In this document: positions 24,473 through 37,489 of the stretch, one piece after another | Position numbering within the stretch: position 1 is the stretch's first letter | Layout of the letters: each line of letters starts with the position of its first letter | From: Adiantum capillus-veneris | Lineage: Eukaryota; Streptophyta; Polypodiopsida; Polypodiales; Pteridaceae | NCBI GenBank assembly: GCA_014529385.2 | Contig: CM043947.1 | Coordinates: 128,184,891-128,248,890 of the forward strand | Direction: 5' to 3' | DNA: 64,000 bases | Notes under the pieces: generated by a model | What the model saw: the letters and a program-made list of their open reading frames with translations, nothing else | Database searches by the model: none | What the model was told of the DNA's origin: nothing | Translations under genes and position numbers: made by a program

Positions 24473-25064
24473 ATATTTCTTGTAGCTCACACTCTTATCT
24501 TATTCACAACTCTACTACCTGTAGCCATCCGCGTTGACGAGGATGGCTACAAGCAATAGGTACTTCCAAATATGAAACAATGCAACTGAGAGTAGCGTAA
24601 GTATTTCTTTTATAAAAAACATTTGACTTGGTGCCTTACATTTTGAAGGCAAACAAAATAAAAATAAAAATGATAGACTCTTCCAGGTTGCCAACTTATA
24701 ATATGTTTGCAAAATCCAAATAGTTGACATACCCGAAATGTCAAGTGCTGCAATTTGAGAGGGGAGAGCGAGAAAGAAAGAGGCACGCCTCAGATGCTTG
24801 GTTCTTTTTTTATAACACTTTGGGCATTTGAGCTTGGTTCCTTTGTAGTGAATGCCTTTTTTATTTTCTTCTTCTCATAGGCATTGAGGCATCTTCCCTT
24901 TCTCTCACGCTCTAGACTCCACCTCTTTGTGTCATGCTCTCAATCCTAAAGCAACTTTAGAATATAGTGTGTGTTATCTTTGCCCATAATTGAATCTACT
25001 ATGTATATTTCTTGCAGCTTATGCTTCTATCTCATTCAAGATTCTTACTAGTTGTAGCCATCCG
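24473..25064. repeat. Pair of 55-60 bp direct repeats ending in TGTAGCCATCC
   Basis: 24473-24532 and 25014-25064 align with roughly three quarters identity (ATATTTCTTG, CTTATCTTATTCA / CTATCTCATTCA, GTAGCCATCCGC). The first is followed by a perfect 11-bp hairpin, TGTAGCCATCC at 24520-24530 and its complement at 24541-24551. A weaker copy (CTTGTAGCCATC) is at 25183. They may be termini of an unrecognised element. Confidence 0.55.
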
Positions 25065-26172
<1,108 letters not shown>

Positions 26173-26369
26173 TCTCAAATGCAAGTGGGTCTTGGTTGTG
26201 GGAAAAAAAATATTTTCATATAAGACACTGCTTGCTAGAGATGATGTTAGTTTGGATGTGAATAGCATCCATAGATACTCAGAGATGATATACATTAATG
26301 TATTGACTTTGATTATGTGCAAGTACTATATAATAGCCTAGAGAGGAATTTATTGCCATGCCTTGCTCA

Positions 26370-27310
26370 GTTTGTGGGTTCGAGTTGAGAAAACTCGCTC
26401 GTTGTTTGGATTTTATCCCATAACAGGATAAGAGGCATTGTTGGAAAAAGTGACTGAATTCCCATGAGGGACATCCTTGAGAGAGGTAATGTGCTTTGTG
26501 GGTTTGCTCGAGAAAAATCGATCGTTGTTTGGATTTTCTCCCATAACAAGATAAGAGGAATTGTTGGAAAAAGTGATAAAATTCCCATGAGGGACATCCT
26601 TCCGAGAGGTAAACAAGTCACGATGAGAGGTATTGTGTTGTAGCACCACTATCAAAGGACCACACTTGAGCACCTGCAACAACTAACAAACAAACATCAT
26701 GGACAGAAGGATCATAAGTGCACTCTGCACCAAAAGCCCATTTTGCATCAACATCAGTAACAACCTCCTTTCACAGAAGACTCAACAATAGCTGCATTTG
26801 TAGTGGAACCAGCCTCTTTGGCGTTCAACTTAGAATTCTACTTGATTAAGTGATCATTACCTTTACAATAATGGAAATGCATCTTCATTTTTCCATTGTC
26901 ACAAGAATACCCAGACGAATTGCTTCCAACAAAATCATTAGGAATAGTTGATTTTCCACTCACAGAAGAACCATGAGAAGTGGCTACATTACTATTACCA
27001 CCTTTTCTTTGAGAAGCAATAAAGGCCTGTCTAATTGCACGTTCTCTAGTCCTTTTTTTTTTTGGGATAGTGACTCTTGCAACATCAATGTGCATAATGC
27101 ATCAAACTTGACAGAGTTAGGATTTCCTTGGGTCATAAGTCTCCAACTACTAGCAAAAGTCTGGAAAGAATCTGGCAATGCATCAAGAATAGTCTGCACA
27201 AGATAACTATTTGAAATGACTTTGCCTACAAAAATAAGTTTCTCATTGGTATCCTTGACACCAGCAAGGAAAGTGTCGATGTCATCTTCCTCATGCATAA
27301 TCTTCAACTC
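26370..27310 (-). pseudogene. Ty1/copia gag and protease fragments
   Basis: Minus-strand 27310-26984 reads DIDTFLAGVKDTNEKL, LVQTILDALPDSFQTFA and LMLQESL, the retrotran_gag (UBN2) pattern of copia elements. Downstream, 26682-26413 reads RDLFTSRKDVPHGNFITF, typical of the region after the copia protease. The protease DSGA motif was not found. Within it, two adjacent related segments (KDVPHGNFITFSNNSSY and KDVPHGNSVTFSNNASY) show an internal tandem duplication of about 110 bp. Degraded. Confidence 0.75.
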
Positions 27311-27404
27311 CAGCTCCTTGTTAGGGAAATATGATGTAGCTAAGTAGATATTTGGTAGTTTACTTAATGGAGAGAGATATTTTTTCACACAAGAGAGATT
27401 ATAG

Positions 27405-27411
<7 letters not shown>

Positions 27412-27453
<42 letters not shown>
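27412..27453. repeat. (GA)n microsatellite beside a copia LTR
   Basis: About 42 bp of GA, followed by GCACATGATATATGTGGTTCACC, the kind of sequence seen in the R/U5 part of plant copia LTRs. Confidence 0.9.
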
Positions 27454-27454
<1 letters not shown>

Positions 27455-28060
27455 ACATGATATATGTGGTTCACCCAATGTGAGCTACGTCCATGGAAAA
27501 GTAGCCATTCAATGGATTTAGTACTTCAAAACAAGAAGTAATCTACAAGGGGACATATACCCTTTTGGAGCTCCCAACTTGCTTCACCCTCACCACCTCA
27601 CGTCCACCTTGTTGCATCAAATTCACAATGCTTCACCTCTTCAATCCATTTTGTGTGTAGAAAAGGCCTCTGTTTATAGGCCAAAAGGGCTTCCCTCTCT
27701 CATGAGAGGCAACTGTGTGTAGCCGCCCTTGTGTAGACAAGTCCGAGTTGAGTTCTTCCATGCACCCATGTGTGGCCTCCCTTGAGAAGACAAGCCTGAT
27801 TTGAAATCAGCCACCATACATTGAATTCGGCCATGACCATTGACTATTGACCATAGGCTGTTTTTCGACAACTCCCTTGTCCGGCCATAATATTCTAGCG
27901 AAGCTAGTATCGAACAAAGCTCGAGTGGCTATGAAAATTTTGGTTTTTGGCGAGTGATGTTTCTTCACACACAATGCCTTCTCCTCACAATGGGGGGGTT
28001 ACAAATGTGCATTTTTAATATTGAAAACTACAAGGGGTAAATCATGTTCCATACTTAACA
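27454..28060 (-). repeat. Ty1/copia LTR (boundaries partly inferred)
   Basis: On the minus strand, the polypurine-type sequence CCAAGTGGGAGAT (28073-28061) is directly followed by TGTTAAGTATGG, the classic copia 3' LTR start. The other end is unclear; it may extend through the (GA)n to about 27350. No partner LTR is visible in the window. Confidence 0.65.
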
Positions 28061-28079
28061 ATCTCCCACTTGGAGACTG

Positions 28080-29077
28080 ATTTCAAAACCAAAGTTGTCA
28101 CTACTTTCCATCTTGGCTTCTTATCCTTGAATTCCAATTGAAGTTGAGCAAAAGCTCAACTTCTCCTTGTTGACCACCTTTGTAAACATGTCTGCAAGAT
28201 TTTCGCTTGTGTGTACCTTTCCTAGCTTTAGTTGTCCCTCTTCCAAAAGAGTGCATATGAAGTGATATCTCACCTTGATGTGCTTTTTCCTTGAATGAAA
28301 GACTGAGTAACTTGCAATATGGTTAGCGCTTTGGCTATCACTGTACAAGATACAATTGTCTTGCTTGTACCCAAGCTCTTCTGAGAATTTGTGAAGCTAT
28401 AAAATTTCTTTGCTTGCCTCTGTTGGTGCTACATACTCTACTTCTGTGGTAGAAAGTGAGACCACTTTTTGTAGCTTTGAAGTGCAGCTTACTACTATGC
28501 CTCCAACTGTGAAGACATATCTTGGAGTGCTCCTTCAAGTATTTTTGTCACCTGCCATATCTACATCAGCATACCCTTGCAAAAAAATATCAGCGCCTCC
28601 AAAATACAAAGCATTTGTTGTTGTCCCTTTAAGATACCTAAGTATCCACTTCACAACTTGCTAGCCTGCTCTTTACCTGGGTTTTCCATAAATCTACTCA
28701 CAACTCCCACTGTATGTGCAATGTCTAGCCTTGTTCAGACTATACCATACATAAGAAAATCTACCGCTACATCGTATGGAACTTTATACATATAGGCTAC
28801 CTCCTCTTGTGTCTTTGGACACATATTCTTGTTTAGTTTAAAGTGACCAAACAAAGGTGTAAAAACTAATTTTTCATCTTCTTGATGTAATCCTCTTGAG
28901 ATAGCTTTACTGTCTTCTTCGTCCGTTCCCTTGATATCTTCATACCAAGTATCTTCTTTGCACACCTAAATCTTTCATTGAGAAAGATTTACACAGCTCC
29001 TCTTTTAGGTATTTGTTGTCCTGTATTTCAGAAATTGCAATCAGCATGTCATTAACATACACCATTAGGATGATGAA
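28080..29077 (-). pseudogene. Ty1/copia reverse transcriptase-RNase H fragment
   Basis: Minus-strand reading in order: VYVNDMLIAISEIQDN (about 29065-29015; catalytic YVDD is YVND), CPKTQEEVAYMYKVPYDVAVDFLMYG (near 28800), a YADVDMAGD and VVSLSTTEVEYVA RNase H stretch (28560-28430), and SQSANHIASYSVFHSRKKHI through NLADMFTKVV at the C-terminus (28348-28121). Several frames are used and stops are frequent. The 5' part is cut off at 29078 by a MITE end. Confidence 0.85.
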
Positions 29078-29164
29078 GGGTGAAAGCATGTTAACATGTC
29101 GCGCTTTTTGTGCTAGTTAACATATGCCAACAATCACATCTTGTAAGAATAACACATGGATAGG
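29078..29164. mobile_element. MITE terminus (one end only)
   Basis: GGGTGAAAGCATGTTAACATG, then TCGCGCTTTTTGTGCTAGTTA: the same terminal sequence as the right end of the 58305-58591 element, here inserted in copia RT. The other end is missing. Element A begins 87 bp further on, apparently inside this MITE. Confidence 0.65.
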
Positions 29165-30800
<1,636 letters not shown>

Positions 30801-30899
30801 GCAACTTTGTCATTGTAGGCCATTCTTCGACTCGCCATTGAGGAGAAGTATGCTATGATCTGAAATTGGTGCTCCAATTCATTTGTCAATTGATTTGAG

Positions 30900-32261
30900 T
30901 AGCATTTCCTTATTGTTGATGTAGAAGAAATATATACAAGAGGATGGTGATAGGTGTCTTTAGATTAGGGTCTAAAACCTGGATGACCAAAGGGAAAAAA
31001 CCCGGTGGGAAAAAAAATGCCTTTGGTATACTCTCTTATTGGAGTTGAGCAGTTGAACGTGAAGTACATGTTCATGAAAGGTGAGTGCTTGGGTGAAACA
31101 CGGAAAGAGTGCCTGATGCAAGTGCTAATTATGGGACACTCTATATGCATATGAGAAATTTGTCAACAAAAGCATGCAATGTGAAAGAAGGAGATGATGG
31201 GTGTTTCGAGGAATAAATGTAGCACGTGTGACATCAAAAGATGTCTCAATAGCTTCCACCTTTCCAAGAAGGGTTATGGATGTAGAAGTTTCTCTACTCG
31301 TATCTCACTGTTCTCAGTACGTGAGTGTCTTTTGGACCTTCTCCTTCACTTCACTAGACTTAAGTACTTAGACTTCGACTCTTTTGCTCACCTATACCAG
31401 CATGAGCGACACAACGTAAATATGCTCAACTCTTCCAGCTTGAGTAGTACCTAGAATAGCTAAGACGCTTAGACCACAGAGAATATTACTTGAAGCTTTG
31501 GGACTAACACCTCACTCATTTTGTGGCTTAGCTACTCGACTCTGACTTTTATGACTTGTCGGTTGCCTATTGACACTGCTTTGTGACAAGTTCTTCGGCT
31601 GTTGTAGTGGCTGCTGAGACATACTTCGTGAAGTTTCATCGTTTCCATGTACCTTCTTCTCTTTGTAGTGCTCAGGCCTCTCGTCAGTCTTTTCTTCATG
31701 TGGATTATGGATTTTTTTATTTTTTCTTAATAATAAACAAAGAAAATCTTAAAACAACTTAACAAAAGAAAAATCATTCAAATAGAAATCTAAATTCTAT
31801 GTACACTATACACATGTCCCTAGGGGCTCATATATGGATTTTGTCCCCATACTCCTCTGTAACACTACTATGAGGGCATATACTCTAAATTTCGTCGAGA
31901 AATTATCACAATAAAACGCAAAAATTCAATGCATATCACAAAACATTTCCCTCTAATAGTCATAATGTTAGGTCCGCATTCAGAATGCCTCCCCCCTTCC
32001 TATTTGGAGTCATCCTTTACGACAGGGTATCGCAAAGGGTATGTGTTGTGCTTGGGCAATTAAAAGTTGTGCCTATGCAGGCCTTGTAATGTAGCCCTAT
32101 TATGCATACACAGTCAATGCATGAAAAAGATTTATGTTGTGCAAGATGTGGGTATAAGAAATTTTCTTGTTGGCATTTGTTTGCGAGGCTTCCTATTCTA
32201 AGAAATGTAATGGTCTTTGAAGCTCTTGTATCGTTGGTTGATTGAAGCAACTTGCTCTCTT
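30900..32261. other. Element A internal region without recognisable gene
   Basis: Lies between the helicase fragment and the end of the gag-protease frame. Short ORFs only; no motif recognised. Confidence 0.45.
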
Positions 32262-33149
32262 CTAACTGTACTGTAATCGTAGGAAGAATTGTAAGAATTC
32301 AAGCGGCGATGCACTGACAACAGTTTTGTTGTTCTTCTTTGGGACCCATTTCTTTGTGATTATTGGCTGTTTTATTGTTGGCTCTCGTTTGGGAACCCAT
32401 ACTTGCCCGTGCTTCGTTTGTGTTTGAAGAGAGTTCTTTGGGATCCACCTTTTTGTTGTGTGAGTCGACAGTGGTCTTGTCTTTAGCCCTTGTATGCTTG
32501 GCTGGGAACGGGATTCATGCTTTGAAAGTTGAGACTGTGGTTGTTTTGGAATCCAAATGAATTCCTGACTTTTTTGTGCTTCAATCAACTTCTTTGGAGT
32601 CCAAACCTGAGTTGTGAAAGCTTGCGACTTTGTGATATTCTTACCCGTTTGTCCACGCTTTCCTTGTTTTTGCTTTGGTGCTGGATCTTGTGATTTGTCA
32701 TTAGAGATCTTTGTCTTCTTGATCCATATCTGTTTTTGGTCGATCTGGCTTTTTGGTATCCAGATTTGTCGAGCTTTTTGGCTCTGACTTGTTGTCCTGT
32801 TCTTTTGACCTGTCATGGTTGTTGCTAAAGGGTTTGGTGATAGTGATGGTATGAGTTGATGATAGGGGATGTCGTAAGATTCATCACTATCGCTACTATC
32901 CTCAGCAAGGTTGACTTCTTGTACTTTCCCTTGATTTTTTGGCTGGTAGTGGAAAGTTACTATTTGTTTGCTCGTGGGTGGTAGTTTCTTGGAGGACTTT
33001 TCTAGCCCATTGATTAGAGCATTGTAAGCTCCTTGCTTTGGTCGTATTCCTCCTAGCTGAGTCTTTGCATCCTTATTAGGAGCCATGTATGAGGATGTTT
33101 GTGGTGGCTGTGTCTTCACCGAGGACTTTGGAATCCACTTTTGATGCAC
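32262..33149 (-). pseudogene. WxPK-repeat tail of element A polyprotein
   Basis: 295 codons, Lys/Gln/Pro/Thr-rich and strongly basic, with eight spaced copies of [KQR]xWxxK: QKWIPK, RQIWIPK, KQIWIKK, QVWTPK, FIWIPK, KRWIPK, QVWVPK, KKWVPK. Single WxPK motifs occur near zinc knuckles in some plant gag proteins; here no knuckle is present. Nucleic-acid binding is an inference from charge only. Confidence 0.6.
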
Positions 33150-35343
33150 TTTATTCGTGTAGTGAGGACATTGATTCCCGGGTCGTTGATCTTCTTGAAT
33201 CTCAAAGTGTTCTACAGAGGCATAAAACTCGTCGTCTTCTTCATCTTTTGATTCTCCACATTTCTTTGTTTGCTCCTTATTTCGAGAGATTGTTGATGTC
33301 TGGTTCTTTTCGTTTTCCTAGATTACACTCACTGCAAAATAAGGTACGACATCATAGCCATTTTCATCACAAAACTTTGTTGTGGGAGCATCCTCCACGG
33401 CACACACGTCCAGAGTAGCCAAGATGTGTTTCCATCCAAAAGGCTCTAACTCTTCTTCAGGAAATGGTTCTGGGATATAGTCCATATCCTCTATAACCCG
33501 CTCTAGGATACATTCCTCAAGTTTCAAGCTACCACATTGTGAAGCTCCACACATCCACAGTTCTTTAGGCTTACCTAACCAAGCTGGAAGTTCTGATCCT
33601 GCTACTGTGGCGGAATCAAACTCCTCAACCGGTGTTCTCATCACATCCCTATAGCTATGGTCCCTCAAGTTTATCTTTGTTATGGTTTCCATATGTCTCA
33701 GGTATATATGGTCATAACCCCAATCTTGGACCATTTTCAATTGTCGCATGAATGGTCTTCCTAGAATGATGTCATAGTTTTTCTTCTTGCCAAAGTCAAC
33801 AACAGCAAAAGTGTGTTCATATTCAATGCCAGAAGAAGTAACAAGTACTTTTTCTAGGAGTCCTAGGGGCTTTTCCTTGTGTCCGTCTGCAAGCTACAGG
33901 GTCATTCGTGTGGATATCAAGGCATGTTTTTCCCATTTTTTCCAAACCTCTTTGGTTGCAATGGCCACACCACCTCCACTGTCAAGGATTGCCATGGTTT
34001 TTACACCATTGAATTCCACAGGAAGGGTGGTGTTTCCATCTTCTCCCTCGTAATACTCGCCTACCTTGTTTAATGGCACTGGCCTAGTATTTAGTTGAGG
34101 CATTTCAAGCTCTTTGATGCCTTCCTCGATTTGAGTCATTGGGGTTTTTATACCAAATTTCTCTAGACATTTACCCACATTAGCCCACATGTTTGGTCTT
34201 ATTCTTAGCAACTCGGCTAACATTATTGTACAGGTGACTGGGGTAGATACTAGCCCCTTTGAATCGATGGCCTTGTTGGGAGAGAGTCTCTTTGATGGGA
34301 CTGCAACCACATCTGACTTGGTCTTGTACTCTCCCATGTAGGACGGTAGTGTTCTTAGCGAATGGGGTTCACTATCCATAGATTTTACAGATCCTTTGTC
34401 GCCCCAACACGATTGCACATCTAGATTCATTTGAGATCCAGTCTCAAATTCCTCTATTGGTGGTAGAAACACTCCTCGTTCATCACCAGTCTTGTCTACT
34501 CGTCTTCTTAGGTCATCGGCTTCATTGGCCTCTCTGACTTGTTTCCACAATTTGTCAAGACCATCTACCTCTTTACAATCCTCAGGTATATCTTGGTGAA
34601 ATCCCTCAGAAGAGTTATCCGTGGTATTCAATACTATCCTTGGTTCTAATGCTGGGTCTTTGAGGTTTGGTACGTGCTCATGACGAGAATCTGGCTCTTT
34701 TAGTTCCTGATTTGGTGGGATTACTTGTGTAGGCATGACACGGATCACATCCTTATGTTTTGCAACTGGTGGTTCTAGTAAAGCTTGGGCTGTTTGAATC
34801 ATTTTCTAGCACATTTCAAACCTTTGATTTTCTAGTTCCGCATCGGGATATGTCATCCACCTGTGTTCTTGGGTTTGGTTGTTTTTGAGCCTCACATCAT
34901 AGGCTTTCAAGAGGGCATCTAATGTCTCATCAATCTTCTCTGCCAACACAGATCCTCCTTAACTAGCACTTCTCGGTTTGTCATCCGTGGATGGTTCTTC
35001 TTGAGGTTTAACCATCTGTGTAAGAGAAAGTGCCTCCTTTTCCTCATGTTGTTTTATCTTCTTCCCAGCTTCGGTAAGCTTCTCAGCTAGGGATTTTTGC
35101 TCTGGTTCCCTGCGTGCTTTCATCCTAGTCTTTCTAGCTTTCCAACTATTTCGTTTACTCTTGGTTTTCTGACTAGGTGCGTCTGTCTTTGGTCCATCAT
35201 CTGTCTTTGGACTCGTGTCACTTTGTGTGTTCTTTGTCTCTGGATTCTCATCAGCTTTCTTTTGAGCTTGTGCTCTCGTAACTACATGAACTGGTACAAA
35301 ATTTTCATTTTCTGAGCTACTAGGGAGCTGAACAATCCCTGAT

Positions 35344-35602
35344 GGGTGAAAGCATAGAATGGTGGCTCAAATAGCTGTGTCCATGGACACCTACTATCAA
35401 AAACTTTGGCCTACAATTAGACATGAGCTCACATAAAATTTCTATCATGATATATGTCAATGGATAGCTCTTAAAGAATAAAATGTATAAGTGAAATCAC
35501 TTATAAATTTTATTTAGTTTGTATTCTTTTTTCCACAAGATTGTTTTTGTGATATGCTATCTAATAGCTTAAATATCATTCCACCTATTCATGCTTTCAC
35601 CC
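35344..35602. mobile_element. MITE, 259 bp, inserted in element A reading frame
   Basis: Terminal inverted repeats GGGTGAAAGCAT / ATGCTTTCACCC are flanked by a 4-bp duplication TGAT (35340-35343 and 35603-35606). There is no coding capacity. Taking out the element and one TGAT joins two polyprotein ORFs in the same frame, which independently proves the borders. See the related copy at 58305-58591. Confidence 0.92.
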
Positions 35603-37489
35603 TGATACATTTGTCGTGATTTTCCTGATTTGGTTTGGTTTTTTCGGGCGATTGGGGATCAAGTGAGTGATGCCACACTCAAGACAATAGGCATTTACTT
35701 CAATGATCTCCGTATGAGGACATTGTTTGACCAAGTGGTTGTCACGACTTTTCTGACAATCTGTCTCTGGTTGAGGAGATTCTTTTAGCATTTCCTCTTG
35801 GCTATAAGGGCTATAAGCAAGCTTTGACCTAGATAACCCGCTATTTGCAATGAATCGCAATGTCCTTTCATCCATTTCATACCTTCTTTCTTTCGACTGA
35901 AACCCAGGAGGTGGAGGTTGTACCGGCCTCACCACTCCATGTGTTTCTCTCACCTTTTGTTGCTCCGAAGGGTAGTACTTACTTTGGTTGCTATACCACA
36001 TTGTAGCTGGTACTGGCGTTGGTTTATTTGATGCTTCCATCATTGGCATGTATCTCATGTCTACAGGCATTCTAGCACGTGGCAGTGGAGGTTGTTGTCC
36101 TAAGACAAGCTGTGGCCTTAAAACTCCTACTGGTCTTGGTGCATTCCCCGTAATGTATCTAGGTGGAGTAGATGCTTCTGGAACAGGTTGTACATACCTC
36201 TCCTTAACATTTTCCATGCTGTAATAGCACTCTTCCTCCATATGGTTCGTCCATTTTCTCTCAATTTCACACCACTTTGGCTCTCCCGAATCAGACCTTA
36301 CAAGAGGAATCAACCTCTTGACCAAGTCGTCGATAAGCTTTTCTTGATCAATAGGTGCCGTTGGCTTGGCAATGGACTCACTTATCTGTGAAACACTGTG
36401 CTGAGAGGATGTGTCATCTCCTTGACTCTTTAAGTCCTTTTCTTTGTATGCCTCACAGTTATCCACTAGATATCACAGTTATCCACTAGATAAAGAGCTT
36501 CTTTGATCAACTCGTTTAGCGTCATCCTCCTTATCATATGCAGATCCTTTTGAAGGCCCGCATGTCTCATTCCCTGGATAAATATCAGCATCAATCGTGC
36601 TTGCGTAGGTAATTCCGCTCTCGGACAGAGCTTAACATATCTCTTGAGTCGTAATGATGCTTTGCGTACTGATTCCTTCTCTTTCTGTTTGAATCTATGG
36701 ATTTGCGAGACCGTGTTTTGAGCAATGCCTTTTGGCGAGAATTCTTCAATAAATTCCTCAAACAACTCATCTAGGGTCTCAAAATCCCATTTTTTCATCG
36801 AGTCGAACCATGTAGCTGCATCATCTTCTAGAGTCAATCCAAATCCCGCAAACTGTGTCGCAAAATCTGAAACTTCTTCTGCTCTAATCACTCTTCTAAA
36901 AGCCGCTACATGATCTCTCAGATCTTTATCTCTGGAGTATTTTCTGTTTACCCATTTTTGGACTTGGGATGGTCTAACTCGTCGATTGTCTACAAGTCTA
37001 ACCAGAGACTCTCCCAATCCTTCTCTCGTTATTGCTCTTGAAGGGAATCCTGGTGGCTCTCTTCTTGGAATTCCTATAGGAATTCTCGTGTTTGGTGGAG
37101 GCATTTGTGGTCCTTCATTGACCAAATATCCATCTCTTTCTAGTACAGTCTGTGGATTTGTGCTTTCTACAATTCTATTTTCTCATCCATACTTGTCGAC
37201 AACTATAGATCTCCATTGACAGCCGACTCCGTATGTGTAGACATATAAGGGCTTGTAATCCGTTATCTCTTCTAGGTATGGATCTGAGCACCTATAAAGA
37301 TTGACCTCATTGTTGTCAATGTATCTATATAGTCCTTTACTCTCATGACCAATCATCCAAACTCTCTCAACAAGATGGGTCTTTATCAATTGCAAGTTTA
37401 GAAGATCCATTGTGGGAGGATATTCCTCTATCGTCGAGATCTCCAAGCTTGTGTAAGATGCGTTTGAATCTAGGGTAGACATGATTTTT

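Larger units (their letters stand above)
32262..37482 (-). pseudogene. Element A gag-protease polyprotein, one broken frame
   Basis: About 1,650 codons counted without insertions. The order is: a 100-residue N-terminal domain (37482-37183); gag capsid-like region (37125-36466: SDFATQFAGFGLTLEDDAAT, LFEEFIEEFSPKGIAQNTV, MRHAGLQKDL); a Pro-rich linker (36466-35597); a charged Lys/Glu region; a retropepsin-like domain with AILDSGGGVAI at about 33995; NYDIILGRPFMRQLKM, the usual retropepsin end, near 33750; and a C-terminal tail with eight WxPK repeats (33149-32262). Lesions are a TGA near 37180, a 20-bp tandem duplication at about 36457-36496 that shifts the frame, a MITE (35344-35602), TAA near 34960, and TAG near 34804, 33891 and 33315. 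Removing the MITE with one TGAT copy, and the 20-bp copy, puts all parts in one frame. Confidence 0.8.

Noticed and set aside
31005-31020. CCCGGTGGGAAAAAA as a primer site or polypurine tract of another element
   Set aside because: It resembles words seen in copia termini but has no LTR end beside it.
36725-37219. Plus-strand ORFs opposite element A gag
   Set aside because: Antisense shadows of the recognised gag frame.
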